A stretch of DNA of 64,000 nt from JAANXG01 sp963731035 (GCA_963731035.1 CAVSUY010000017.1:186001-250000), one strand, 5' to 3'. Positions 8,355 to 17,984 are shown, counted from the stretch's first letter. Notes: a model not told the origin generated them from the letters alone. Numbers and translations are program-made.

Positions 8355-9566
8355 ATGCGTCTGCTGCAAAAGCCCCAGACCTTCCTGATCCTGCTTGCCG
8401 CCTTGATGTCGCTGTGCTTCTCGGTGTGGCAGGTGCTGCTCAACAACTTTGCGGTGGAGCGGGCGGGGTTTACCGGCGTGGAGATCGGCATCCTGCAAAG
8501 CCTGCGTGAGGTGCCGGGTTTCCTGGCTTTTACCGCCGTGTTCGTGATGCTGTTGCTGCGGGAGCAGAGGTTTGCACTCCTGTCCGTCGCCCTGCTGGGC
8601 ATCGGCGTCGCCGCGACCGGCTTCTGGCCCAGCGCGCTGGGGCTATACATCACCACCGTGATCATGTCCACGGGGTTTCACTACTACTACACCCTGCAGC
8701 AGTCCCTCACCCTGCAGTGGATCGACAAGGCGGACTCGCCACTGGTGATCGGGCGCCAGGTCTCCGCAGGCTCGATCGCAGCCCTGGTCGCTTTCGGGTC
8801 AATCTGGGTATGCCGGGAACTGTTTGCCGTCGACTACGTCTGGTTGTATCTGGCCGCCGGAGGCCTGGCGGTGGTCGGCGCGATACTCGCCTGGAGTATG
8901 TTTCCCCAGTTCCCCCACGTCGTGCCGCAGCACAAGCATCTACTGCTTCGGCGCCGCTACTGGCTTTACTATGCCCTTACGTTCCTGAGCGGTGCCCGCC
9001 GCCAGATTTTCATGGTGTTCGCCGGGTTTCTGATGGTGGAGAAATTCGGGTTCTCGGCCGCCAACATTGCCCTGCTTTTCCTGGTCAATCACCTGATCAA
9101 TGCCACCGCTGCCCCCACCGTCGGCCGGCTGATCGCGCGCTTTGGCGAGCGTGCGGCCCTGGTCTGCGAGTACCTCGGGCTGATCTTTATCTTCACCATG
9201 TACGCTTACGTTACCGACGCCTGGATGGCCGCTGGTCTGTACGTCCTGGACCAACTGCTGTTCGCCATGGCCATCGGTATAAACACCTACTTTCAGAAGA
9301 TCGCCGACCCGGCGGATATCGCTTCCACCGCCAGCGTTTCGTTCACCATCAATCACATCGCGGCGGTGGTGATTCCCGTGGTGATGGGTTTCGTGTGGCT
9401 GCAGTCGCCGGCCTTTGTGTTCCTGTGCGGCACTGGCGTCGCCTGCGCGTCGCTGCTCCTGGCCCTCCTGGTTCCGCGTCGTCCGGGACCTGGAAACGAA
9501 GTCGCTATCCGCCCGTCCGCATCGTCGGTGTCCGAAGCAACCCCGGAGGAGACCCCCGGAGTGTAG
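8355..9566 (+). CDS. MFS transporter
   Basis: A 403-residue integral membrane protein with about 11-12 hydrophobic segments spread along residues 5-375 and a short polar tail. It lacks a signal peptide and starts MRLLQKPQTFLILLAAL. The overall pattern is of the major facilitator superfamily; a basic loop between the halves (QHKHLLLRRRYWL, near 195-207) supports two six-helix bundles. Its substrate is unknown. It shares a short divergent promoter region with the Ldh2-type dehydrogenase. Confidence 0.85.
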   Translation: MRLLQKPQTFLILLAALMSLCFSVWQVLLNNFAVERAGFTGVEIGILQSLREVPGFLAFTAVFVMLLLREQRFALLSVALLGIGVAATGFWPSALGLYITTVIMSTGFHYYYTLQQSLTLQWIDKADSPLVIGRQVSAGSIAALVAFGSIWVCRELFAVDYVWLYLAAGGLAVVGAILAWSMFPQFPHVVPQHKHLLLRRRYWLYYALTFLSGARRQIFMVFAGFLMVEKFGFSAANIALLFLVNHLINATAAPTVGRLIARFGERAALVCEYLGLIFIFTMYAYVTDAWMAAGLYVLDQLLFAMAIGINTYFQKIADPADIASTASVSFTINHIAAVVIPVVMGFVWLQSPAFVFLCGTGVACASLLLALLVPRRPGPGNEVAIRPSASSVSEATPEETPGV

Positions 9567-9625
9567 GAGTGGCTTCGACCTCGATGGATGGAGGAAGTGC
9601 AGCAAATCGCCGGGAGTAATTGCTG

Positions 9626-10276
9626 TCAGTCGCGATTGACCCGCCCCGGCGCTACCGCGACCAAGACCGCCAGCAGGCATGCATTGAGCAGGTGCCACAG
9701 AAAGTGTGTACCCATCGGAAGGTAGGCGCATACGTCGCCGTCGATCGTCCGGAACACCAGCGACACGACGAACAGGAGCATTGCGACGAGCATCATCCGC
9801 CTCGACGGCATCCTTTTTGCGTAGCTCCAGACCGCGAGGGCCGCAAGGGCGACCAGTGCCGGCAGGTAGAAGATCGAGCCGTGCAACAGGTGTGGATTCA
9901 CAAGCCCGGTGAACGCTTTCGAAGCGACGAAGTACAGCAAAGTGGCCATGATCGCCGCGGCCACGTGCAGCCCGATTTGGCGGTGCAAGAAGGTGTACAG
10001 ATACAAGTGAATGAACAGCAGGATGGGCACGATATCCAGGGTCTTCGCCCATGGGGTGTGAAAGCTGTGCCACAGGGCGCTGCCGGCACCGATGACGAGA
10101 ATCAGGAGGGCGAGAGTCCACAGGTCCCAGTGCTGAACGCCTGGCGCGAGCCGGCGGCAACGGTTCAGGGCCCAGCCGCCTGCCAGCAGGAAACCGACGT
10201 TGGAAAACAGGTTGGCCGGCTCGGCCCACATGCCGGGCTGGAGGCGCTCGCAATAGACGAGGAAGTCGGGAGACAA
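9626..10276 (-). CDS. Ceramidase-family (CREST) integral membrane hydrolase
   Basis: A 216-residue protein with about seven transmembrane helices. It has the conserved features of the alkaline ceramidase/CREST superfamily: YCER and AEPANLFSNVGFL at the N-terminus, the GAGSALWHSFHT motif with Ser and His, an Asp in LDIVPILLF and two late histidines in THFLWHLLNA. These residues form a zinc site in characterised relatives. Bacterial members are widespread and mostly untested; hydrolysis of an amide or a lipid is inferred. It ends 60 bases from the MFS gene in convergent orientation. Confidence 0.83.
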   Translation of the reverse strand: MSPDFLVYCERLQPGMWAEPANLFSNVGFLLAGGWALNRCRRLAPGVQHWDLWTLALLILVIGAGSALWHSFHTPWAKTLDIVPILLFIHLYLYTFLHRQIGLHVAAAIMATLLYFVASKAFTGLVNPHLLHGSIFYLPALVALAALAVWSYAKRMPSRRMMLVAMLLFVVSLVFRTIDGDVCAYLPMGTHFLWHLLNACLLAVLVAVAPGRVNRD

Positions 10277-10299
10277 GGTTCGCGACGTTTGGGAATGGA

Positions 10300-10359
10300 T
10301 TGTAGGAGCGACTTTAGTCGCGATTGTATTTGAGAATCGCGACTAAAGTCGCTCCTACG
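10300..10359. repeat. Paired REP-like palindrome, variant stem (copy B)
   Basis: Two head-to-head units, TTGTAGGAGCGACTTTAGTC + GCGA and its near-exact inverse, separated by about 8 bases. The inner palindrome is GCGACTTTAGTCGC, where copies A, C and D have GCGGCTTCAGCCGC: both sides of the stem differ together, so pairing is kept. Unlike the other three copies, it lies between two divergent gene starts, so a terminator role is unlikely here. Confidence 0.8.
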
Positions 10360-10410
10360 AGCCGCTGTTCGACGTTTCTTTCATAACCTGGATTCGGTAG
10401 GCTAACACCG

Positions 10411-12480
10411 ATGGCCGGCAAACCTGAACGCGTGCATTCAACCTGTCCCCACGACTGTCCCAGCGCCTGCGCGCTGGAGGTCGAGCGGCTGGACGCTCAT
10501 ACCATCGGCAGGGTCTATGGTGCCAAGGGCAATCCATACACGGCGGGGACCCTGTGCGCCAAGGTGGGCCGTTATGCGGAGCGAGTGCATCATCCCGACC
10601 GTTTGACGACGCCTTTGCGGCGGGTCGGCGCCAAGGGCGCCACGGCGGCGTTCGAGCCCATGTCCTGGGACGACGCCCTGGACGAAGTGGCAGAGCGGTT
10701 CGCGCTCGCCGTCCAGGCCCATGGCACGGAGACGGTCTGGCCGTATTTCTACGCGGGCACCATGGGCCTGGTGCAGCGCGATGGCATTGAGCGGTTCCGG
10801 CACGTATTCCGTTATTCACGTCAGCACTCGACCATCTGCAGCGAACTCAGCAGCAATGGCTGGATCGCGGGTGCCGGCACCCTGCGGGGGGTGGATGCCC
10901 GGGAAATCTCCGACAGCGACCTGGTGGTGGTCTGGGGCGGCAACCCGGTCCACACCCAGGTGAACCTGATGCACCACGTGGCCACGGCAAGGCGGGAGCG
11001 AGGCGCACGGCTGATAGTGGTCGACCCCTACCGAACTGCCACGGCAGAGAAGGCCGACCTGCACCTGATGGTCCGGCCCGGTACCGACGCCGCCCTCGCG
11101 TGTGCGGTCATGCACGTGTTGTTCCGGGACGGTCTTGTCGACCGGGAGTACCTGGCACGCTACACGGATGTGCCGAAGGAACTGGAGCAGCACGTGCAAA
11201 GCCGCACACCGGCCTGGGCGGCCGCCATCACCGGCGCGGACGTGGCGGACATCGAAACCTTCGCTCGCTGGTATGGCGAAACGCCGCGCTCATTCATACG
11301 GCTGGGTTACGGCTTCAGCCGCTCGCGCAACGGTGCGGTGAGTATGCACGCCGCCTTGTGCCTGCCGGCGGTGACTGGAGCCTGGCGGCACCGCGGTGGT
11401 GGCGCGTTGCAGTCCAACAAGGGTCTGTACCCGATCGACAAGACCCTGATCGAAGGCCTCGACGTAAAGGACGGGGGTGTTCGCATCCTCGACCAGTCGC
11501 GCATCGGCCCTGTCCTGCTGGGGGAGCGCCGGGACCTGGGAGACGGCGCCCGGGTGACGGCTATGCTGATTCAGAACACCAACCCGCTGGTGGTCTGTCC
11601 GGAGTCTGAGCGGGTGCGCCGGGGCTTCTCGCGTGACGATCTGTTCACCTGCGTGCACGAGCAATTCATGACCGAGACCGCCCGTTACGCCGATATCGTT
11701 CTGCCTGCGACCACTTTTCTGGAGCACGCCGACATGTACATCGGCCTCGGGCATACCTTCCTGCAGGTGACGAAGCCCGTCATCGAGCCCTATGCCCAGT
11801 GCCGCAGCAATCACTGGGTGCTGTCACAGCTCGCTCGCAGGCTCGGCGGCTCCCATCCAGGGTTCGAGATGGACGCCTGGACCTTGATGGACGAGACGCT
11901 GAAGCGCTCCGGCCTGCCGGGCGCGCAAGAGATTTATGAGCGGCACTGGCACGACTGCGCGCTGGATTTCGAACAGGCGCACTTTCTCGACGGCTTCGCG
12001 ACCCGCGACCGCCGCTTTCACTTCAAGCCCGACTGGACGAGCCTGGGTCCGGACCACAAAGGACTTCCCATGCTGCCGGACTACTGTCCATCCATTGACG
12101 CGTCGACGGCGGACAAGCCCTTCCGTCTGGTGGCGGCGCCGGCTCGCAACTATCTGAACACGAGCTTCACCGAGACCCCGACGTCGAAGCGACGGGAGAA
12201 GCGCCCGACGCTGCTCGTGCATCCCATGGACTGCGACGTTCTGGGAGTGGCGGAAGGCGACCTGGTCGGTATCGGCAACGAGCTGGCTTCGGTGAGGATC
12301 CACGTCAAGGCTTTCGCAGGCCTGCAACGGGGAGTCGTTGTCTGCGAAAGCGTATGGCCCAGCGAAGCATTCGAGGGCGGCCTCGGGATCAATGCCCTGG
12401 TGAGCGCCGACCCGGGCGGGCCCAACGGCGGCGCGGTGTTCCATGACACCGCGGTCTGGGTCCGGGCGGGCGCGGCCTAG
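10411..12480 (+). CDS. Molybdopterin-dependent oxidoreductase (DMSO reductase family)
   Basis: A 689-residue catalytic subunit of the Mo/W-bisPGD superfamily. It starts with an N-terminal [4Fe-4S] motif C12-x3-C16-x3-C20...C49 (STCPHDCPSAC and GTLCAKVG). Next come the molybdopterin core, with VVWGGNPVHTQ and LIVVDPYRT, and the C-terminal dinucleotide-binding domain beginning near FRLVAAPARNYLNTSF. No Tat signal is seen, so it is likely cytoplasmic. No electron-transfer subunit lies next to it, as for several orphan members that use ferredoxin or an internal partner. The substrate is unknown. Confidence 0.92.
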   Translation: MAGKPERVHSTCPHDCPSACALEVERLDAHTIGRVYGAKGNPYTAGTLCAKVGRYAERVHHPDRLTTPLRRVGAKGATAAFEPMSWDDALDEVAERFALAVQAHGTETVWPYFYAGTMGLVQRDGIERFRHVFRYSRQHSTICSELSSNGWIAGAGTLRGVDAREISDSDLVVVWGGNPVHTQVNLMHHVATARRERGARLIVVDPYRTATAEKADLHLMVRPGTDAALACAVMHVLFRDGLVDREYLARYTDVPKELEQHVQSRTPAWAAAITGADVADIETFARWYGETPRSFIRLGYGFSRSRNGAVSMHAALCLPAVTGAWRHRGGGALQSNKGLYPIDKTLIEGLDVKDGGVRILDQSRIGPVLLGERRDLGDGARVTAMLIQNTNPLVVCPESERVRRGFSRDDLFTCVHEQFMTETARYADIVLPATTFLEHADMYIGLGHTFLQVTKPVIEPYAQCRSNHWVLSQLARRLGGSHPGFEMDAWTLMDETLKRSGLPGAQEIYERHWHDCALDFEQAHFLDGFATRDRRFHFKPDWTSLGPDHKGLPMLPDYCPSIDASTADKPFRLVAAPARNYLNTSFTETPTSKRREKRPTLLVHPMDCDVLGVAEGDLVGIGNELASVRIHVKAFAGLQRGVVVCESVWPSEAFEGGLGINALVSADPGGPNGGAVFHDTAVWVRAGAA

Positions 12481-12511
12481 TCCGACTGCACTTCAGGCAG
12501 GCGCAGGTCCA

Positions 12512-12664
12512 TCAGCGTTTCGGATCGCCGAGACGCGTCAGCACGTTGTGGCCGAGCAGCCGGAAGAAGATGTCGGAAACCACCCGGCACGCTTCCTCGG
12601 GAGTGTCCTTGCATACGCGCGCATCTTCCTCGTTGGCAACGAGGCCTTAGGCGGGATTGAGCAT
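12512..12664 (-). pseudogene. Decayed N-terminal fragment of an MFS transporter
   Basis: Read on the minus strand from the ATG at 12664, the frame gives MLNPA, an in-frame TAA (12647-12649), then GLVANEEDARVCKDTPEE and ACRVVSDIFFRLLGHNVLTR, then LGDPKR and TGA. This matches the N-terminus of a gammaproteobacterial MFS family that I recall as having an ANEEDARVCKDIPEEAC-like motif followed by NFF and a KLGDALANPK-like stretch. The early stop, the lost residues between LGD and PK and the missing remainder (over 350 residues) make it a remnant. The rest of 12481-12792 holds no gene I can support. Confidence 0.6.
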
Positions 12665-12792
12665 TTCCCGTCGTTCGTTTGTAGCGGCGCGCGTCGTCAT
12701 TTGCATGCGTCTTTGCCATTGTAACAACGACGGGTGAATGACCGGATGGTACAATGCATTCAACTCACATCGAGGCGACTTGGGGAGCGAAT

Positions 12793-13572
12793 ATGGATCT
12801 CGAGCTGAACGGCCGCCGGGCGATCGTCTGCGCGGCCAGCAAGGGTCTCGGCCGCGGCTGCGCCGAGGCACTCGCCGCAGAGGGCGTCAACCTGGTGATC
12901 AACGCCCGCGGCGCCGAGGCGCTGGAACGCACCGCCGAGCATATCCGCAGCAGCTATGGCGTGGATGTCGATGCGGTGGCAGCCGACATCACCACCGACG
13001 CCGGGCGCGAAGCGGTGCTGTCGCGCTGCCCGCAGCCCGACATTCTGATCAACAACGCGGGTGGGCCGCCGCCTGGAGACTTCCGGGACTGGGGACGCGA
13101 GGAATGGATCACGGCGGTGGAAGCAAACATGCTCACCCCGATTGAGCTGATCAAGGCGACCGTCGATGGCATGATGGAACGAGGCTTCGGCCGGGTAGTG
13201 AACATCACGTCGTCGGCGGTCAAGGCCCCCATCAGCGTGCTGGGCCTGTCCAACGGAGCCCGCAGCGGTCTCACCGGCTTCGTCGCCGGCATCGCCCGGG
13301 AGACGGTGCGGCACAACGTGACCATCAACAACCTGCTGCCCGGCATGTTCGACACCGACCGGCTGAACGGTACTATGGAGGCGGTTGCCCGCGAGGAAGG
13401 CAGGTCCGTCGAGGCGGTGCGGGAGGCGCGCCGCAACTCCAGCCCCGCCCGCCGGTTCGGTGACCCCATGGAGTTCGGCCGAACCTGTGCCTTTCTGTGC
13501 AGCAGGCACGCCGGCTACATCACGGGGCAGAATGTCCTGATCGACGGCGGAGCGTATCCGGGGACGTTCTAG
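12793..13572 (+). CDS. Atypical short-chain dehydrogenase/reductase (SDR)
   Basis: A 259-residue Rossmann-fold protein from the ATG at 12793 (GGGGAG upstream). The cofactor loop AASKGLGRG (14-22) and the structural NNAGG (87-91) are normal. S141 is present, but the usual catalytic Y-x3-K is replaced by S153-x3-R157 in GLSNGARSGL. This matches a divergent SDR subfamily often annotated as 3-oxoacyl-ACP reductase-like. It probably binds NAD(P), but classical SDR proton transfer through Tyr/Lys is not possible as written. The substrate is unknown. Confidence 0.88.
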   Translation: MDLELNGRRAIVCAASKGLGRGCAEALAAEGVNLVINARGAEALERTAEHIRSSYGVDVDAVAADITTDAGREAVLSRCPQPDILINNAGGPPPGDFRDWGREEWITAVEANMLTPIELIKATVDGMMERGFGRVVNITSSAVKAPISVLGLSNGARSGLTGFVAGIARETVRHNVTINNLLPGMFDTDRLNGTMEAVAREEGRSVEAVREARRNSSPARRFGDPMEFGRTCAFLCSRHAGYITGQNVLIDGGAYPGTF

Positions 13573-13593
13573 CAATATTAGTGTCGGGGTACA

Positions 13594-13810
13594 CTAGTGT
13601 GCCCCGTCAAATAGTCTGTAACTTATCGGCGGCTTACCGATCCGGGTTGAATTGTTCGATAGAGCATCGAAAGGGCGCCGCCGGGGTCTTTTTCACCAAG
13701 CGAGTATCGGGGAGCGACTGAAAAAGACCCCGGCGGCGCCCGTTTGCGGATCGGGGCCACCGTCATCCCAGCCTGAAACGATTTGCGTCATTTCTGGCGG
13801 GGTACACTAG
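13594..13810. mobile_element. MITE-like 217-bp repeat, copy 1
   Basis: A noncoding element bounded by CTAG and terminal inverted repeats: left CTAGTGTGCCCCGTCAAA, right (reversed) CTAGTGTACCCCGCCAGA. Inside is a perfect inverted repeat of about 20 bases, GGCGCCGCCGGGGTCTTTTT against its complement, separated by about 24 bases. A second copy of the same length lies at 58651-58867. CTAG-flanked ends resemble the target preference of IS630/Tc1-type elements, so it may be moved by a transposase encoded elsewhere. Directly to the left, GGGGTACACTAG (13586-13597) abuts it like the end of another copy. Confidence 0.78.
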
Positions 13811-13819
13811 ATACGGCTC

Positions 13820-14269
13820 CTAGGAGCGCAGCAGATCGATCACTACGTTGCTGGCACGCAGGCGATCGACGAGGGTGAGCAGGAGATTGCGATAGATGGT
13901 GCGCTCCATCTCGTGATGTTGGCGCATCAAGGCGTCGAAGTCGCCGTTGGCGATGACGAACACCTCGGAGTCTTCAGCTGCCTTGACGCTCGCGGAAGCC
14001 GGACGACGGTCGATGAAGCCGTACTCGCCGCAGCTGCCGCCCGGATTGACACTGGCCAGTCTCTTGCCTTGGGAGCGGTCGGCGGGATCCGGCACGAAAA
14101 CCTGCAGCTTGCCGGAGAGCAGAAGAACCAGGCGTTGGGGTACGGCGCCCTCTTCGATGATTCGCTCGCCGGCCGCGACCTGGAGAATTTCCCCGGCGTC
14201 CTGTATGAGGGTGAGGTATTCGTCTTGGACGTCGCGCAACAATTGAGCCTGCGACAATCGATGCATCAC
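13820..14269 (-). CDS. Cyclic nucleotide-binding domain protein (Crp/Fnr-type, no HTH)
   Basis: A 149-residue protein that consists almost only of a cNMP-binding beta-roll: AGERIIEEGAVPQRLVLLLSG, CGEYGFIDRRPASASVKA (the phosphate-binding cassette region) and EVFVIANGDFDALM, followed by a helix. It ends shortly after (VIDLLRS), so it lacks the helix-turn-helix of Crp. It may act by protein contact or as a free sensor. Start could be the first or second Met. Confidence 0.85.
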   Translation of the reverse strand: MMHRLSQAQLLRDVQDEYLTLIQDAGEILQVAAGERIIEEGAVPQRLVLLLSGKLQVFVPDPADRSQGKRLASVNPGGSCGEYGFIDRRPASASVKAAEDSEVFVIANGDFDALMRQHHEMERTIYRNLLLTLVDRLRASNVVIDLLRS

Positions 14270-14302
14270 ACGTCTCCTTTGTGACCGTCGCGGTGGATCA
14301 TG

Positions 14303-14938
14303 TCAGGGCAACGGCAGTTCCTGGACTTTGTGCGGGACGTAGTAGCCGCGAACCACCGCTGGGCGCTCGGCGATCGCCAGATACCAGCGTTTGAGGTTCG
14401 GATAATCGTCCAAGTTCATGGTCTGCCATTCGTACCGGGAAATCCAGGGCCAAATGGCGATGTCGGCTATTGAATACTCATCGACGATGTACTCGCGGTG
14501 CGCCAGGCGCTTGTCCAGTACGCTGTACAGGCGCCGGTTTTCATTGAGGTAGCGTTGGCGGGCATATTCACTCTTGTCCGGGTGAAACTTGACGAAGTGA
14601 TGAGTCTGTCCCAGCAACGGGCCGAGGTCCCCCATCTGGAACATCAGCCATTCGATCACCCGCCAGTAGGGTTCGCCAGAATTCGCCGGGGGCATCAGCT
14701 CTCCGGTCTTGTCGGCCAGGTACATCAGAATAGCTCCCGATTCCATGAGATGAAAATCGTTGTCGTGGTCGACGATGGCGGGGATCTTGTTGTTGGGACT
14801 GATCTCGAGGAATTCGGGCCGGTGCTGCTCCCCGTTTCCGATATCCACGGGAATCACGTTGTAGGAAAGCCCGAGTTCCTCGAGCATGATGGAGACTTTT
14901 CGGCCGTTGGGTGTGGTCCAGGTGTACAGGTCGATCAT
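14303..14938 (-). CDS. Glutathione S-transferase family protein (YfcG/YghU-like)
   Basis: A 211-residue two-domain GST. The thioredoxin-like half has TPNGRKVSIMLEELGLSYNV and NNKIPAIVDHD with the cis-proline, then LMESGAILMYLAD with the gamma-glutamyl contact. The helical half has DEYSIADIAIWPW. The TPNG/K pattern and lengths fit the nu-class YfcG/YghU group, which has disulfide-bond reductase and peroxidase activity with glutathione. It lies 33 bases upstream of the cNMP-binding gene's start, so the two may be one transcript. Confidence 0.9.
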   Translation of the reverse strand: MIDLYTWTTPNGRKVSIMLEELGLSYNVIPVDIGNGEQHRPEFLEISPNNKIPAIVDHDNDFHLMESGAILMYLADKTGELMPPANSGEPYWRVIEWLMFQMGDLGPLLGQTHHFVKFHPDKSEYARQRYLNENRRLYSVLDKRLAHREYIVDEYSIADIAIWPWISRYEWQTMNLDDYPNLKRWYLAIAERPAVVRGYYVPHKVQELPLP

Positions 14939-15126
14939 GATGAAGTAGTACGTTTCCGCGGCGGAGCTCCGGAACGGAGCGCGATGTGGATGGCATTTTG
15001 ACGGAGCTTATCTTAGCATCGAGGCTCCCTGAATAGCTGACAATACCCACCGGCGGGGTTCGGCGATCAACCGCGGCGGAGTACGGGCTTGCCCGCAAGC
15101 ATCGAGTAGATACCGAGGAGTGGAAC

Positions 15127-15414
15127 ATGAGTGCGTATATCGTCGTCGAGGTCAAGGTTCACGATTCCACGCTCTACGAGGATTACAAGAGCCAGGTGAT
15201 GCCCACGCTGGAGCCATATGGCGGCCGCTTCCTGGTGCGGGGGGCCAGGACCGAGCTGCTGGAGGGAGACTGGAATCCCTCGCGGTTCGTGATCCTCGAG
15301 TTCCCGACCGCGGACCAGGCCCGGGCGTGGTGGTCGTCCGACGAGTACGCCGGGCCGAAGGCCTTGAGGCAGCGCGCGGCCGTCACCCAGATGATACTGG
15401 CCGAAGGAGTGTAG
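15127..15414 (+). CDS. DUF1330 family protein
   Basis: A 95-residue dimeric alpha/beta-barrel-type protein with MSAYIVVEVKVHDSTLYEDY, GGRFLVRGA and SRFVILEFPTADQARAWWSS, the full DUF1330 pattern. GAGGAGTGG upstream is a good ribosome site. No enzymatic function is established for the family. The next gene starts 2 bases after its stop, so the two are translationally linked and co-transcribed. Confidence 0.92.
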   Translation: MSAYIVVEVKVHDSTLYEDYKSQVMPTLEPYGGRFLVRGARTELLEGDWNPSRFVILEFPTADQARAWWSSDEYAGPKALRQRAAVTQMILAEGV

Positions 15415-15416
15415 GC

Positions 15417-15929
15417 GTGCCGGTGAAGCCGGGTTGGCGGGGCCGCTTCTTCGAGGACTTCGAGGTCGGTGACATCTATGAGCACCCCCTTGGACGCACG
15501 GTCACCACTGTGGACAACATGTGGTTTTCACTGTTGACGCAGAACTCGGCTCCGATCCATTTCGATCACCACTACTCGGCGCGCACGGAGTTCGGCCGTC
15601 CCCTGGTGGATTCCACTTTTACGGTGGCGCTGGTGACCGGCCAGAGCGTGACGGACGTGTCGCAAAATGTGTTCGCAAACCTCGGCTGGGACGAGATCCG
15701 CCTGCCCAACCCGCTGTTCGAAGGCGACACGGTGTACTCGCGGTCCGAAGTGCTCGAAAAGAGAGAATCGAAATCGCGGCCGGATGTCGGCATAGTCACG
15801 GTAAGGACCATGGGCTACAAGCAGGATGGGAAGATCGTGATCGAGTTCAAGCGCACGATCATGGTTTACAAACTTGGCTGCGGTCCTTCCACGAGCCGTC
15901 CAGAGCCCGATCTGCCGAAGTCGCACTAA
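15417..15929 (+). CDS. MaoC-like (R)-hydratase/dehydratase
   Basis: A 170-residue hot-dog fold protein. The start is taken as GTG at 15417, with GGAG 7 bases upstream overlapping the end of the DUF1330 gene; the open frame extends upstream through that gene but is not coding there. The hydratase motif is seen in NSAPIHFDHHYSARTEFGRP with the catalytic Asp/His pair and LVDSTFTVALVTG. This fits enoyl-CoA or methylmalyl-CoA-type dehydratases. The exact acyl-CoA is unknown. Confidence 0.88.
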   Translation: MPVKPGWRGRFFEDFEVGDIYEHPLGRTVTTVDNMWFSLLTQNSAPIHFDHHYSARTEFGRPLVDSTFTVALVTGQSVTDVSQNVFANLGWDEIRLPNPLFEGDTVYSRSEVLEKRESKSRPDVGIVTVRTMGYKQDGKIVIEFKRTIMVYKLGCGPSTSRPEPDLPKSH

Positions 15930-16158
15930 GGGTTCAGGTCCATCCGCGCGGTCATTCTTCCGACGGTCGGGCGAGCGCTTCCGTCCTGTCTCGTGCATCT
16001 TCATCGCGAGGATCCCCGCGCATGGCGGAGCGGATATGGCGGGCGGCGAATCCCCCGTTGAGGACGGAATCGGCGGGAGGGGATGCGACGTTCGAGGTCT
16101 GGCGTACGAGCAGGAACAGAGCCAATCGGCGAATCGTCTCCGATCCGAGCCGTGTTTC

Positions 16159-17031
<873 letters not shown>

Positions 17032-17132
17032 GGGGACGCGGTTCAGGATGCGTATGTCAGCGACCCATTATAGCGGCCATGGGACCGATCGTTTGATACG
17101 CGTTCGCGGAGTGCCGCGCCCGCCGGGACGGC

Positions 17133-17984
17133 CTACAGTCCGGAGAATGTGTCACAGGCGGCGAGGTCGCCGGTTCGCAGGCCGGTGCGAAACCAGGACA
17201 CGCGCTGCTTCGAAGAGCCGTGGGTGAAGGAATCCGGCTGCACGCTATGCCCGGCCATGCGCTGCAAGCGGTCGTCGCCCACCGCCGAGGCTGCCTGTAT
17301 GCCTTCCTCCACGTCACCCTGCTCCAGGATACTGCGTGCCTTCTGCGCGTGGTAGGCCCACACGCCGGCATAGCAGTCCGCCTGCAGTTCCAGCATGACC
17401 GACAGCTTGTTGGCCTCGACCCGGCCGGCGGCGGCCCTGGCGCTGTTGACCTCATCCATGGTGCCGAGCAGGTTCTGCACGTGGTGGGCCACCTCGTGGC
17501 CGATCACGTAGGCACGGGCGAAGTCCCCCGGCGCCCCCAGCCGGCTCAGCTCGTTGAAGAAGCCCAGGTCCAGGTACACCTTGCGGTCTCCCGGGCAGTA
17601 AAAGGGCCCGGACGCGGTCGAGCCCAGGCCGCAGGCGGTTTGCGTCATGTCGGTATACAGGACCAGCTTCGGGGGCTCGTAGCGCCCGCCGCCGTGCTGG
17701 AACATCGCCGACCAGGTGTCCTCGGTGTCGGCGAGCACCACCGACACGAACTGCGCCTGCTCGTCGTCCTGAGGCGTGGAGGGCTCGTAGGAAACCGAGG
17801 GGCCGGCTGGGGCACCGCCTTCCTCGAGCATGTCAAGGATCGCCGAAGGGTCGCCGCCCAGCAACAGCACGACGACCACCGCAATCAGCCCCGCGCCGCC
17901 GATCTGCATGCCCCGGCGCCCCGCGATGCGGCGCCCGCGCTGATCCTCTATGTTGGTACTGCGTCGGCCCTGGCGCCAGCGCAT
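17133..17984 (-). CDS. YpfJ-type neutral zinc metallopeptidase family protein
   Basis: A 283-residue membrane-anchored protein. A basic N-terminus is followed by one TM helix (about 28-44), then a periplasmic domain with H163-E-V-A-H-H in YVIGHEVAHHVQNLLG and a downstream ELQADCYAGVWA glutamate, the zinc-site pattern of gluzincin-like YpfJ proteins. N-terminal MRWRQGRRSTNIEDQRG is also typical of the family. Its proteolytic activity is unproven. Confidence 0.93.
   Translation of the reverse strand: MRWRQGRRSTNIEDQRGRRIAGRRGMQIGGAGLIAVVVVLLLGGDPSAILDMLEEGGAPAGPSVSYEPSTPQDDEQAQFVSVVLADTEDTWSAMFQHGGGRYEPPKLVLYTDMTQTACGLGSTASGPFYCPGDRKVYLDLGFFNELSRLGAPGDFARAYVIGHEVAHHVQNLLGTMDEVNSARAAAGRVEANKLSVMLELQADCYAGVWAYHAQKARSILEQGDVEEGIQAASAVGDDRLQRMAGHSVQPDSFTHGSSKQRVSWFRTGLRTGDLAACDTFSGL

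Noticed and set aside
12477..12719. 80-codon minus-strand ORF over the MFS remnant
   Set aside because: Arg-rich composition; the neighbouring frame carries the recognisable family motif, so this one is a shadow.
15120..15416. N-terminal extension of the MaoC frame over the DUF1330 gene
   Set aside because: The other frame there encodes a full DUF1330 protein with its own ribosome site; hydratase similarity begins at about 15417.
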